From Pycnopodia helianthoides (lineage: Eukaryota; Echinodermata; Asteroidea; Forcipulatida; Asteriidae): a stretch of 64,000 nt of DNA. Each line of letters begins with the position of its first letter. Position 1 is the stretch's first letter. The stretch lies in assembly GCA_032158295.1 (NCBI GenBank), contig CM063258.1, forward strand, positions 4,422,001 to 4,486,000. The letters are read 5' to 3'. Below the pieces are notes generated by a model, which ran no database searches, was not told where the DNA came from, and worked only from the letters and a program-made list of their open reading frames with translations. The position numbers were made by a program, and so were the translations under genes. Positions 10,889-21,972 of this stretch are shown here, piece after piece.

Positions 10889-13800
10889 CTAAAGATATTT
10901 GCGCAACTCCGTGGCTTTCCTCAGGATGACATTGATGTCTACACTTGGATAGTTCTGAAGTAAGACAGAATAATAAATAATAATAGTGGCTTATTATATA
11001 GCGCTCATATCCGTCACTCTGTGACACTCAAGGCGCTTCAACATTCAGTATTTTCCTGCAAGGTATTGTGGAGCTAAGTGAACCATGAACACCGGGGCGA
11101 ACCCCTTCTCTTTTCGATAAGTGCACTGGGTTCTTTTACGTGCTTACTCAACACACTGGACCTACGGCTTTACGTCCCATCCGAAGGACGCAGCAATAAT
11201 GGTTAAAACATGAACAAAATTATTAATTGTTGGTTGAAAGAGTTAAGTTTGGAGAATCAATGCTATGTTTTACTCCCACTCTTTAGTCAGTGTACACAGA
11301 AAATTTGATCCGGAATGGTTTATTTATTTATTAATTTTATTTTATTTTATTTATTAATTCTGGTTGTGAAGCCAAGGATTCTCAGAAAAGCTAACTGAAT
11401 CACTATACTAGCCAAGAACCTCGTGGAGAGAAGACAATGAAGGAAGTTTCAGTTTTAGATGTGGGAGGAAAACCCCAGAGAAATCTTCCAAGGAAAACCC
11501 ACGCAATCAGGTAGGGACTGAAAACCCAATCCACCTAGAGTACTAGCTGAGTGTTGTACAGGCCTGGAATTACACGGAGGCTACTGAGACCATGGCCTTC
11601 GTTGCCCTGGTCTTGGCCTCTGTGCCTCTTTAAAAGTTTCACATAGACTTTAAGATTTTCCAGTGGAAGTGCCCTTTGCAAAATGAAAATGGAACACTAT
11701 GCTAGCCAAGTATCCCCAATGGAGAGAAGACAAGGAAGGAGGTTTCAGCTTTAGATGTGGGAGGAAAACCCCAGAGAAATCTTCCAAGGAAAACACATGC
11801 AATCAGGTAGGGACTGAAAACCTAATCCACTTAGTGCTCCCGCCTGGATTCGAACCAGGATCCCAGAGGGAAGAAACTACCTACGCCAACCCAACCGCCC
11901 CAGTCTAAAAGAGGAGGAGGAAGAAGTAGATGTTCTGGAATCCTCTTCAACCTCAATATTATTTCTTTGCCGTTAACAATTTTGTTTTTCTTACTTACGA
12001 AGACAAATGTACAGATTAGTCAACTATTTCTATGACTGGGAGAAGAAAACAAATTAGTAGTAGTATCAAAAATAATTGCTGGGTCTTTAGTGAGTGTAGC
12101 AAATGGTGCTCGATACAAGGCATGGTGTACCCTCCCATTGTCTATTGTGTTTTCATTATTTCCTGGGATTCTCAGTAATTCTTTAGAGGATTTAAAAAAA
12201 TATATAATTAGTCGTTTTTTGTGGTTTTTGGGGGTTTTTTTTTTAGGGGGGGGGGTACTTCTGTACAAGACGGGAACAGATTGTTAGAGTATAGGAACAT
12301 TTGGTGGGGAGGGAGGGGGAGGGCGGGGGAGGGAGGACACTCCCTCTGCCACATTTTGGCACTGTATAGAGTATAGTCACCTGGAGTAGCTTCATATTGC
12401 AGGCAAAGTCTCCACTCAAAATTGTACTTCTCTGTAGTCTGTTTCAAAAAAAGAAAAAACTTTATGTAAATCCTGTAAAAGTTAATGCTTAATTTAATGA
12501 ATAATTGTATTAATTTATTTCTCAGTTGTTCTGGTTGTGAAGCCAAGGACTCTCAAGTGAACTTAATCACTATACTAGCCAAGAACCCCCATGGAGAGAA
12601 AACAAGGAAGGAAGTTTCAGTTTTAGATGTGGGAGGAAAATCCCAGAGAAATATTCCAGGGTACCAACGTAATCAGGTATGGACTGAAAACCCAATCCAC
12701 ATAGTGCCCCCGCCTGGATTCGAACCGGGGTCCCTAGAGGTGGAAGAAGAGGAGAGATACCATTACGCCAACCCGACTGCGCTAACACAATCTCTAGAAA
12801 GTCCCTAAGAAAGTTAAGGGCAAACCCTGATGAAATTAAAACAGGCTTCGTTCAGCAAACCGGTTTTCTTCCTATTTAAAACAACATAACCAAATCCAGG
12901 CTGGAGGGGAAAAAGTCTGGTACTTGCTATGAGAATTGGTGTTCATTACTACTTCAAAATACAGGGAACATGACCAACATGGTAGCAATACTTACACTGC
13001 AAGTAGATATTTTTTTACACATGGTGTTACCGCAAACCGAATATATACTGATACCTTACCATGCAATGCCTCAAAACCCAAATACTTACACTATCATGGC
13101 ACAGCACACACAAATAAGAAACTCTAGTCTTCTCTCATCGGCAAACAATGAATCCCATAACCTGATAACATCTGTAAGCAATAGTGGACATAAATCATAC
13201 ATAACCTTGATCGATGTATCTTTCTTAAAGGGTGTGTACAACACTGGTAAGATCAAAAATATAAATGCCCACAGATTTGCACATAACTTACATGGTATAA
13301 AGATGGTCATGGTGAAAAACTTCCCTTGAAATAGTTTTGCTTCAAATGCTATAGTTTTTAGGAAATGAGTAAAACAATTAGTCTTTATCGCGCGTGTCCA
13401 AAACCCGATGTTTGTAAACAGTGAAAACATATAATGGGTTTTTTCACTATTTTCACATGACTCCAAAGACCAAATGAGCTTAAAACATTTCACAGGTTTG
13501 TTATTTCATGTATATGTTGGTGCTTTAACAAGTTACAAGTTAGCTAGTCAGTCATTGTTACAGCCAGTTTTTAAAGCAATTTTTCAAGATGATCTTATCT
13601 TATTTGTATAACAAATTTATCAGTGCAAAAGGACAACTGCATTATCAAGTAAGCTTTCAAGTCGTCAGTTTATCTTTTTGCAGTTATCCAAACTGAGGCA
13701 CTTCTTCAAGACCTATAACAAAAAAACAAACAGCTGAACAATTGGCTCAAAGATGAAAGAAAATGAACCGACCTGGAAGGGGGAATTCTTGTGAAAGTAA

Positions 13801-16800
13801 CAATGTCAGCCACCGGAAGCCGAAGAACTCTGGCTTGAGTTCCTGTGATGAGAAGATTTGATACACGGCGGGGTCGCTCTGCCTCAACATGGCCATAAGA
13901 TGCTGCATCTTGGCATTGATACCGTCTGGTGAATTGTCCAGGGACTTGATGAAGTTATCTCTGACTTGAGACATGAGATTGGTGAAGCAGAAGAAGGTAT
14001 CAGCTTCAGCGTTCTCTGTGGAGGAATTAAGATAAGAGGTGGACAGATAATAATATTAATAATAACTAGTTCTTATATAGCGCATTTCACAATAATGTAT
14101 CAATGCGCTTTACATTAGTGCCCTGGTCATTGGGCCAATAGCATTCCTATAATCTTTCTCAGCTCCCTTGGGAGTATACAGCCCTGTGCTGCCGTGGCGC
14201 TTCGAAGGCTTTTTCATACACAATATCAACCTCTACCCTCGCAGGTACCCATTTATACGCCTGGGTGAAGAGGAGCAATTATAGTAAAGCAGTAAAGCAT
14301 CTTGCTCAAGGACACAAGTGTCATGACCGGGATTCGAACCCACACCCCGATGACTCGACCACCAGAACTTGAATCCGATGCTCTAAACCACTCGGCCATG
14401 ACACCCTACAAATTCTGGAATAGATGCTTAACTCTTTCACACTAGCGACCAATTTAAATCCCTGCAGAAAAATAGTTCTAAAACGAAAAATAAAGATCCC
14501 ACTGCCACACAGTTTTCAGAATGGGAAAGAGGACACTTGAGGGCGCTATTTTGACCAGTTTTTTGAGGTTCCGATTTGCAAAAATTTAGAAACAATTATT
14601 GTGTCCATATAATCATTTTATCACTAAAATAAAGGGATAACAATTTTAAATGTCACCAACGTAGGAAGTATTGCATGTTTCCAGATTTTAGTTTTGTTAT
14701 ATATTTTTTTTTTTAGATTCTGGTTTGACAAACAAATCTTTGCTGTGGAACCAACAGTGCAATTTCCTACCTCTGTTTTCAATTTTAGAGTCTGAGGAAA
14801 ATACATAGTAGACAGGCCCGATGATTTCATTCATTCCTTGACGTAGCTCTGGCCAGGATTGAGCTTGGCGTAGGTGAACAAGATTCTCTCCACAACCTCC
14901 CAGTGAGCTTCTTGACCTTCTGGAAGCGTCTCGTGCCAAAGTCATAACTCTTGGGCTTCTTTTCTGCCTTGTAGTCTGCAGGGAGAATGGTTATAAAAAT
15001 GACCTGAAAACAGCGGCAAATTCTGTAGTGCAGCTTAGCAGTAAGCGTACATTTACACCTATTAAAAGCAGAACAATTTGCTTATAAAGCCTAACCGTGT
15101 CTCACCCTTAGCCAGAAAATTAGCTGGTCCACATGTGCACAGAGATTCACCAATTTGTTTGTAAGCAATAATCCTAGAAGATTATATAGCCTGCCGATAA
15201 GGGGTAGAGGGTCCCGCCCCCCCAATGTTCCCATACTATAACACACTATTTTCCTCTTGTATAGAACTCCCCCCCCCCCTTAAAATCCTCAAAAGAATTC
15301 CTGAGATTCCAAGCACACAATGAAGACACAATAGGAGAGGGGTACCCTCTGCCCCATATCGAGCACCAATTGGAAGATTGGCTTGCCTTTTCCAATATTG
15401 ACAGTTAGCAGTGCTATGAAATTGGTCAAACTGGCCGTCAGTAATATCTTCCTACTCATGGTAACAGTTTCCAGTGAGTTGACCGACCGTATGAAATCAT
15501 TCAACTATACAGCAGGGTTCTCTCCTCATGCACAGGCTAGCGTATTGGGCCGATACGCGCGAATTGGATTAACACCAAGTAGAAAACACTCTGAGGACCT
15601 TGTTTCAATTCAGTGTGCTTTGGCCAAACTTCAAAAATGGGGTCTAGAATACCCTCCAGTTTTGAAAAAAATTCCTGGGGAGAACCCTGGCACAGGTTGT
15701 GTATGGTGGCACAATTGTGCATAGAATTACTGTGTACTGTGTAGACACATTCACCACATCACTGTAGCATGTAGCAGGGCTCCAAAGTGCATCTACCATT
15801 CCAAACCATGCGGCTTATCAGGGCTCGAATTTTACGCTGGAACGCTGGCCTGAGGCCAGTGATTTTAGCATCGGGCCAGTAAACTCATGTCCGGACTAGT
15901 CCGGCGGTCTTGTGTTTGTGCTCAAATGTTGACTTTCAGTCTGATAAATACAATTCTGTTGATTACCGAAGACTACTTACCCATAATATACAAATGAGAT
16001 AAATCTTCTCTCAGTGCTTTTTAAAATTCAAACAGTTCAATTATTAACTAGCGTAGGCATTTTTTCTTCTCACTTCAATTCTGGTCTTGTAATCAAAATT
16101 CTGTTCCAGTAAATATTTTGAGCTACAAGCGCAAAATTCTAGCCCTGCTTATACTGAAAGGTCAAACAGCAGGAGATTTAAAGGAACATTACAGAATTGG
16201 TAAGAAAAAAACTTGTAAAATATACTTTTTGATCACAGATTTACATAAAACTTACACAGTCTAATGATGGTGATAGTAGAAAACATCCCTTGAAATATTT
16301 CTGTCTGAAATGCCATATTTGATGAGAAATGAATAAACTAATTTTCTGATTGGAGTTTATCGCTCAGTGAATGTTTTATTCATTTGTTGAATCTATATGA
16401 TTTCATGCAAATGTGTGTAATCGGTTTTTCACTAATTTCTCATGACCCAGATGGCCGATCGATCTCAAACTTCTACAGGTTTGTCAGTTTATGTATAAGG
16501 TGGATTACATAAAGTGCTTACACTGCCAGCAACTGTTTTGTTAGCAAAAAACAATTCTGTAATGTTCCTTTAAGCAGCACAGAAGATAACGCTGAGATGT
16601 TTGAAACTTAAAGAGATGACATAAACGTACACTTATTCCTAGTTTATCTCTAGCCACATCTTCCGAGTAGAGTAAAGTGTGCTCCACTCTCTTCCGCAGT
16701 GTCTCAATATTGTTCGATGCATCTACCAGTTCCTCACAGGGGAACTCTGTTGCTTGCTGGAAGAACCCTATGTCCGGCTGCAGCCGCCTTGAAAAAAAAA

Positions 16801-19800
16801 CACCCCAAAACAATCAAAACAGGAAAACAATATTCAACTACGAGTAGGTTCTAAAAGTATGCCAGCATTTTAAAATAATAATAAGGAGAACACAGTTCTT
16901 GTTTAGCGCATCACATAAAAGTCTGAACGCACTTTACAATGAGGGGCAATTTAAAACAGGGTATACTTTTGGTAATTGTCAAAGACCAGTATCCTCATTT
17001 TGTGTATCCCTTCATGTGTATAAATTAACAAAACTGTGGAAATTTGGGCTCAATTGGTCATCACAGTTGCAAGAAAATAATGAAAGGAAAAGCACCCTTG
17101 TTGCATAGAATAGTGCGCTTTCAGATGCCTGAGAAACTGAAGCCGTTCTCAGATTCAAATATTTTGGTGAAAATTACGTCTTTCTCTAAAACTACATCAC
17201 AAAGGGTGTCATTTCAAACAATGATCTATAATATCAACAGCTAACCAGTGCTCTTTACCAAGTAAGTTTATATGGTCAACAATTTTTGTAGTAATTACAA
17301 AAGGTATACCCTGCCTTTAAAAAACATAACAGGCATTTATAAATAGATATGAGAGTAAAACCCCAAATGGGGGAAACCCACGCAATCAGGTAGGGACTGA
17401 AAACCCAATCCGCATGCAAGGCTCTGGTCTGAGGTGGGATTCGAATCTGGGGTCCTCACAGGCTGGGAAAGAAACCACTGAGCCAACATTTTGTTAACCC
17501 TCCTACTGTCAGTGACTCTTGGCAAAATTTTCCAGTGAGTTGACCAACCATTTGAAACCATTCGACTTCCAAGGTTGTGTACGGTGGCACAACTGTGAAC
17601 AGAACTAACTGTGTACTGTGTACATGCATTCCCTCATGGTATCATATTGCAGGCTGGCATAGTTTATCTATCATTCAAAACCACAGTGAATGGTATTGAA
17701 TAGTCAGACAGCAAGAGGGTTAAACAATGTTTGTGGAAATCTAACTCACGCATAGAGAAATGTTTAACGACTGTCTAACTGGAGAAAGTAACTGTAAGAA
17801 AATCTGAAGGAAGCGATGATGCAATTAATGTACCTTGTGTCTTTGTCGATTTGAAGTAGAATATCGTTGTCTTTGAAGAACTGCGACCATTCGCTGTTGG
17901 GGTTTGGATTCAGAGGCTGCATAAAGCAATTGAACAATAATAGTCAATAATAGTGAACACTTGTAGTGTCAAAGAGGAATATGAAAAAGCATAAAACAAA
18001 CCACTGAGAACACTCAAGGTATAAAAATGCTGAAAGATGACAGATTACAGAAACAAATGAATTTACAACTAAATTTTGAAGCTAATAAATGTGACATCTT
18101 TCCTGAAATGAAGAGAAAGTTCATTCAACGTAGCAAAAGTGTGAGAAGCATCATATTTCCTAGCCTGAACATCTGACACCACACTTCGAGGCTCAAGAAT
18201 CACCCCAGATACTGGCTCTGAGCGCCTGGCAGGGTCCTGCCAGGATCCTGCCAGATGTACCTTTGACCTCGCATCCCATTCACACGGACGGAGAGTCGTG
18301 GTCTATTATACACACGTACACACATTACATAGTGAATAAAACAACATTACATACAAACATTATGCACATGTGCATGGAGCAGACGATCGAAATGTGGGTA
18401 GCTGACACACTACGTCACTTCAAAGTGGACCAATAATAACACAGATATGGAAAGCTTCAGTTTATCTAATGAAAACATTGGACCTGTAAGACCTGGGTCC
18501 AATTTCATAGAGCTGCTAAGCACGAAAATATGCTTAGCATAAAATTTCTTCCTTGATAAAAACAGGATTACCAACTAAATTTCCATTTGTTGCATATTGC
18601 TTGTTAATGGTATTCAGCTGTTGTTTGCTTATCCTGAAAATCACGTGGAAATTTGGCTGGTAATCCTGTTTTTATCGAGGCAAAAATCTCCTGCTAAGCA
18701 AATTTTTGTGCTAAGCAGCTCTATGAAATTGGGCCCAGGGCCCAATTTCAAAGAGCTGCTTAAGTACAAAAAGTAGCTTAGCAAAACAAAATTATGCTTA
18801 CCAGAATATGGTTACCGGCCAAACTACCATGCCACATGTGCAATTTGTGACTGGTATCCTGCTAATTTCTGCTTAGCAAAAAATTGTTAAGCAACATTTT
18901 CTGCTTAAGCAGCTCTATGAAATTGGGCCCTGTGCACTGCAGTGCCTGTCTTTATCTTTGCGGATAAAAAACAGGGTACCAGTTTACACATTCTCCAGGA
19001 GTGTCATGTGTGTGGGGCATGAAGAAGGATCCATTCTTGTAACACAAAATAATTTATCTTGTCAGTTTGATTTCTTTTCATTTGAATAATTAATTCATTG
19101 ACTCGTGTTTTTTTTAAAAACTTAATTCAGAACCTATCTTGAGGTTTGAGTTTACTTAGCAAATCGTATCAGAAGGAGTTTCTTACATGATCTTCAAATG
19201 TCACGTCTGCTCTGGTGACGCCTTGCAGCTGCTGTCCCGGTTTTATGATCATCTCTTGTAGAAACTGCTTGTACAGCGATCTGAAAACAAACAGGAAAGT
19301 CAATCCCCTTTGTGGCGTGTCGTGGCCGAGCGGATAAGAGCACCGGACTGAAGCTCTGGTGTTTCTGTTCAGCAGAGTGTGGGTTCGAGTCCCGGTCGCG
19401 ACACTTGTGTCCTTAAGCAAGACACGTAACCATTATTGCTGCGTCCTTCGGATGGGACGTAAAGCCGTAGGTACCGTGTGTTGTGCAATGCACGTAAAAG
19501 AACCCAGTGCACTTATCGTAAAGAGAAGGGGTTCGCCCCGGTGTTCCTGGTTTGATTGGCTGCATATTGCGCCACAGCACCTTGTAAACCATTACATGGT
19601 GCTATGTAAAGGAATAGGTCTAATACTTCAAAACGTAGCTCCAAAATACCTTGCAGGAAAACACTGATTGTTGAAGCGCCACGAGTGTCACTGAGTGACA
19701 GATTATAAGAAGCCATTACTATTATTATACTAAACTATAGCCATATTGCCTTAAAAGTGTATACCAAGCCAAGGTTTAAAATACTCATCAGCATCTAGAT

Positions 19801-21972
19801 ACCTTCGGACTGCTTTTTCACAAAGTTATATAAATTAAACAAATTTGCTTGTGGTCCACAAAGAAAAAGCTTACCTTTGTGATTTGTAGACCTCTGGCCA
19901 TTTGTCGACTTTGGTGGGTAAATAATTCAACAGAAGCTGCAAAGAAAATAAATTTTGTTATTTTAAACTATCACACGCAAAACATAGGGCCTACATGTGT
20001 TCAAACACCGCGCATTGCGTCAATCTGTGTGTAAAGTTAGCTTGAAGATAAATTTGTTATCACCTGTCGCTCATGGAATACTGAAAATATAGCACCTCTG
20101 CATCCGATATCCAACGAGGCCAAACTCGTTGGATATAAGCACAATATTTCTCAAATCCACTTGCACTTTTGTGATAACTAATATCATTCATTTTCAATAT
20201 ACAACAGTTGCATGGTGAAACTTCAGTTCAGTTTGTTGAAGAAAACAAAAAAAGAGTAAACCATGAATACATGGTTTTATACTTGTTCATCAAATCTGAT
20301 CATCAAATCTAAGGCCATGTCTGCATTGGCAGCTGCAGCTACGGCTGGATAGCCGTGTCATCATGCGTTGAAGTATAGGACGTCCTTAGTGACAGCCTTA
20401 GCAACAGTCATAGCCATAGCTGTAGCCGCCACTTCGGATATGGCCTAAATCTTTTTCTCAAGGGTTAAAGATGTGTGGCAGTCATTTTTCATGCACATCT
20501 ACTTGCCTTCCAACATGTTGCCCTAAAGCCTGGACATTCTGGAATCCCTGCAAAAAAGAAGAGAAAAAAGTATGGGATGTTAACAGGCCTTGCGCTTAAG
20601 CTTGTAGTTAAGTAGCCCGCACTGGGCTAGTAGTAAACTGTGCGTTTTACTTGCCCCCAGGGAGTTTTAGTAGCCCAGATTTAAACAAGTATTGTCATAA
20701 ATGTATTGTTCTGATGGTAGTGATCACAACCAGTTTATTGGTTGAATGAAATTACATTCACAAACTTGAAAATAACTTAACACTTTAATTTTTGATTTTT
20801 GGGGGGTATTAACAAACTTAGGTTGCACAGTTTTTAGGAGCCCACAGGGGGCATGCTAGGCACAGGGCAAGTTGAGAAATCAATTTGCGATAGACCTTAA
20901 TCTTGTGACTACGAGATGGTCCCAACACCAGACTGCTGGTATATGGTGGGTATCACGTACGAGCCCCGTTGTAAACAGAGAAAAACTGGAGAGGATTGAA
21001 AATTACTTTGTTTTTGCATGGCCCACTTTCGGGTCGTACTAATAAGCGTCAACAGGCCCATTTCACTACAACTCAAGACAACAAGTTTAAAATACCATCA
21101 AATACAATGGTTGTAATCAGAGTGTATCTGGAAACCGTTTAAAAAAACTGACTGGAACCATCAGGCATACATATTTTGCACGGGAAAAAATGTTTTTTTT
21201 TGTAAAAATAGTTAGCTTTCTCCGTCCGTAGAATTGGCCGACGTGATACTAATTGCGGTGCGGTCCAATGTCATGCGCAGCGCATAGCATCATGTCGGCC
21301 AATTCTACGGACGGAGAAAGTTTACTATTTTTATGAAAAAAAAACATTTTTTCCTGTAAAAAATACGTATGCACGATGGTTCCAGTCAGTTTTAAACGTG
21401 CTTCCAGATACACTCTGATTACAACCATTGTATTTGATGGTATTTTAAACTTGTTGTCTTGAGTTGTCGTGAAATGGGCCTGTTGACGCTAATGTATGAC
21501 CGCTCACTTCTCATGCTTCTTGGACTTGGTTCTTGGTGTTGTATCCTCCACCTACCTACTGAGTATTCCTTCCTAAACTATACTCCGATTGGAGTTTTAA
21601 CTGGAGTTTATCCGATCTACATTTCCTTCCCCTAAACTGTCAGGTAATCCCATGTATATCTATGGGCCGTCCTAACTGTAACACTCTATTGATGGGACCG
21701 GTCCCAACTATAGTTGGAACGATTCTAACTTTGCATTTGCAATCAAACGTTTTTCACTTACCACCATTCGAACACATTTGATTCAACTTTTTAAAATCAA
21801 TTTCTGGGCCTTTCAGAAGATCTTCGAAATCCGAAACTCTGCAGGTTAAAAGAACAATTACTCAGGTATTATAACTCGGTCCAAGAAGTTGTAAAATCAT
21901 TTAATTAAATAGCCAGTATAAAATGTATTTCTTGAAAAAGGAGTACACAAACCTCGCTCTGTAGGCCGCCAT
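10889..21972 (-). CDS. TBC1D13: TBC1 domain family member 13 (Rab GTPase-activating protein)
   Basis: Twelve minus-strand exons: 21972-21953, 21838-21762, 20547-20507, 19936-19875, 19280-19187, 17916-17834, 16787-16631, 14975-14771, 14015-13773, 13171-13090, 12438-12381, 10954-10889 (stop TAG). The start MAAYRARVSDFEDLLKGPE and landmarks GIPECPGFRATCWK, LYKQFLQEMIIKPG, DVTFEDHPLNPNP, RRLQPDIGFFQQAT, NAEADTFFCFTNLM, FRWLTLLLSQEF, DVIRLWDSLFADE and GDFACNMKLLQ follow the known family order. Expected length is about 393 residues (human about 400). The arginine-finger motif IxxDxxR is intact (I121 to R127). The glutamine-finger region YVQGM is present in exon 8 but broken by an apparent missing base; a second is needed earlier in that exon. 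The family accelerates GTP hydrolysis by Rabs; human TBC1D13 acts on Rab35 in membrane trafficking. Intron 3 uses a GC donor. Exon 8 could instead start at 14967, which keeps phase with exon 7. Confidence 0.93.
10970..11210 (-). mobile_element. Leu-tRNA-like SINE, 3' part
   Basis: Minus-strand copy of the SINE body seen whole at 19317-19729: shares GGACGCAGCAATAATGG, GGCTTTACGTCCCATCCG, GAACCCCTTCTC and the terminal TATAGCGCTCATATC. The tRNA-like head is missing, consistent with 5' truncation on insertion. Lies just inside the last intron of TBC1D13. Confidence 0.7.
11350..11560. repeat. Repeat L (GGGAGGAAAACCCCAGAG), copy 1
   Basis: Contains GTTGTGAAGCCAAGGATTC, TTTAGATGTGGGAGG and GGACTGAAAACCCAATCC. 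Three copies cluster in TBC1D13 intron 11 (also 11697-11908 and 12527-12795) with fragments at 17340-17500 and 38095-38142. Confidence 0.65.
11570..11690 (-). repeat. Dispersed repeat J fragment
   Basis: Carries GGAATTACACGGAGGC, GCCCTTTGCAAAATGAAAAT and related words shared with 28793-28960. Non-coding. Confidence 0.5.
11697..11908 (-). repeat. Repeat L copy 2 with tRNA-like segment
   Basis: Same body as 11350-11560. Its right end reads, on the minus strand, as a tRNA-like head: a GTAGG-rich start and a B-box-like GGTTCGAATCC near 11845. This suggests a tRNA-derived SINE read from the minus strand. Confidence 0.6.
12238..12335 (+). repeat. G-rich low-complexity tract
   Basis: Runs of G (12246-12255) followed by GGGGAGGGAGGGGGAGGG at about 12305-12330. 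Several G-runs with short spacers could form a G-quadruplex on the plus strand; it lies just 3' of TBC1D13 exon 11 (in the downstream intron, minus orientation). Confidence 0.5.
12527..12795 (-). repeat. Repeat L copy 3 with tRNA-like segment
   Basis: Most complete copy. Body as in 11350-11560; minus-strand tRNA-like head with GGTTCGAATCC at about 12718 and AGCGCAGTCGGGTTGGCG at the outer end. Tandem insertion of three copies suggests local duplication or a preferred site. Confidence 0.6.
13225..13528. mobile_element. TTAA-bounded MITE, family D2, diverged copy
   Basis: Starts TTAAAGGGTGTGTACAACAC and shares CACAGATTTGCACATAACTTACATG and TTTATCGCGCG-type core words with 9414-9728; the right end has decayed. 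It lies about 54 bp upstream of the exon 10 acceptor in TBC1D13 intron 9, close to where the branch point would be. Confidence 0.65.
14058..14404 (-). mobile_element. Leu-tRNA-like SINE, near full length
   Basis: Minus strand. The tRNA-like head spans 14404-14318, with paired ends GTGTCATG and CATGACAC, B box GGGTTCGAATCCC and an anticodon-like CAA in a class II (long variable arm) layout, as in tRNA-Leu. The body ends near 14060 with TATATAGCGCATTTCAC. Located in TBC1D13 intron 8. Confidence 0.75.
15815..16145 (+). repeat. Dispersed repeat I copy
   Basis: Shares GGCCAGTGATTTTAGC, TCGGGCCAGTAAACTC and CCGGCGGTCTTGTGTTT with 36788-37140. Non-coding, in TBC1D13 intron 7. Confidence 0.65.
16178..16573 (+). 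mobile_element. TTAA-bounded MITE, family A, copy 2
   Basis: Same ends and interior as 617-1010 in the same orientation. TTAA at both ends. Lies 58 bp downstream of exon 7's donor in TBC1D13. Confidence 0.85.
16951..17320. mobile_element. TTAA-bounded MITE, family D
   Basis: Ends TTAAAACAGGGTATAC and GTATACCCTGCCTTTAA are inverted. Interior matches 8097-8475 and 33315-33662. Located in TBC1D13 intron 6. Confidence 0.8.
17340..17490. repeat. Repeat L fragment
   Basis: Contains ACCCACGCAATCAGGTAGG and GGACTGAAAACCCAATCC followed by a GATTCGAATC B-box-like word. It abuts the family B MITE that begins at 17494. Confidence 0.5.
17494..17723. mobile_element. TTAA-bounded MITE, family B, copy 1
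   Basis: About 230 bp with ends TTAACCCTCCTACTGTCAG and GACAGCAAGAGGGTTAA. Interior marks CATTCCCTCATGG and AACTGTGTACTGTGTACATG. Further copies: 35217-35445, 41275-41504, 50497-50712 and a broken one at 59414-59635. Non-coding. Confidence 0.85.
18495..18736. mobile_element. Foldback MITE, family C, first of a tandem pair
   Basis: Long inverted ends built on GGGTCCAATTTCATAGAGC and CTATGAAATTGGGCCC, rich in GCTTAGC words. It is followed after one base by a second family C element. Located in TBC1D13 intron 5. Confidence 0.75.
18738..18930. mobile_element. Foldback MITE, family C, second of a tandem pair
   Basis: Typical 190-bp member: GGGCCCAATTTCAAAGAGC at one end, GCTCTATGAAATTGGGCCC at the other, central GTGACTGGTATCCTGC. 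Confidence 0.8.
19317..19729 (+). mobile_element. Leu/Ser-tRNA-like SINE, full length
   Basis: The head at 19317-19404 folds as a class II tRNA: paired ends GTGTCGTG and CGCGACAC, A box TGGCCGAGCGG, B box GGGTTCGAGTCCC, a long variable arm, anticodon-loop CTGAAGC. The body continues TGTGTCCTTAAGCAAGACAC, GGATGGGACGTAAAGCCG and ends in a TTATAAG/AT-rich tail. It lies in TBC1D13 intron 4 on the opposite strand. Confidence 0.8.
20312..20453. mobile_element. Foldback MITE with AAGGCCATGTCTGC ends
   Basis: Ends AAGGCCATGTCTGCATTGGC and a matching inverted GCCACTTCGGATATGGCC; interior has repeated GCTACGGCT / AGCCATAGC words. Related decayed copies at about 6960-7110 and 9100-9160. Confidence 0.55.
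20501..20506 (-). promoter_or_regulatory. Non-canonical GC splice donor, TBC1D13 intron 3
   Basis: Exon 3 ends ...TGTTGGAAG and the intron begins GCAAGT. The reading CWK joins in phase 0 to LLLNYLPTK in exon 4, and no usable GT is available. GCAAGT after AAG is the usual strong context of GC-AG introns. Confidence 0.8.
20585..20880 (+). repeat. Dispersed repeat H
   Basis: Shares GGCCTTGCGCTTAAGCTT, AAACTGTGCGTTTTACTTGC and ATCACAACCAGTTTATTG with a reverse-complement copy at about 53105-53445. Located in TBC1D13 intron 2. Confidence 0.65.
21042..21491. mobile_element. 450-bp inverted repeat with about 200-bp arms
   Basis: Left arm starts TAAGCGTCAACAGGCCC, right arm ends GGGCCTGTTGACGCTA. 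Arms match through AATACCATCAAATACAATGG, AGAGTGTATCTGG and CCGTCCGTAGAATTGGCCGA around a short centre at about 21240-21290. No open frame of note. Located in TBC1D13 intron 2. Confidence 0.75.

Noticed and set aside
12208..12546. 112-codon open frame, minus strand
   Set aside because: It overlaps real TBC1D13 exon 11 in another frame and crosses a G-rich tract.
19317..19404. Functional class II tRNA gene
   Set aside because: The anticodon position reads GAA, which does not fit Leu or Ser, and the unit continues into a SINE body with other copies.
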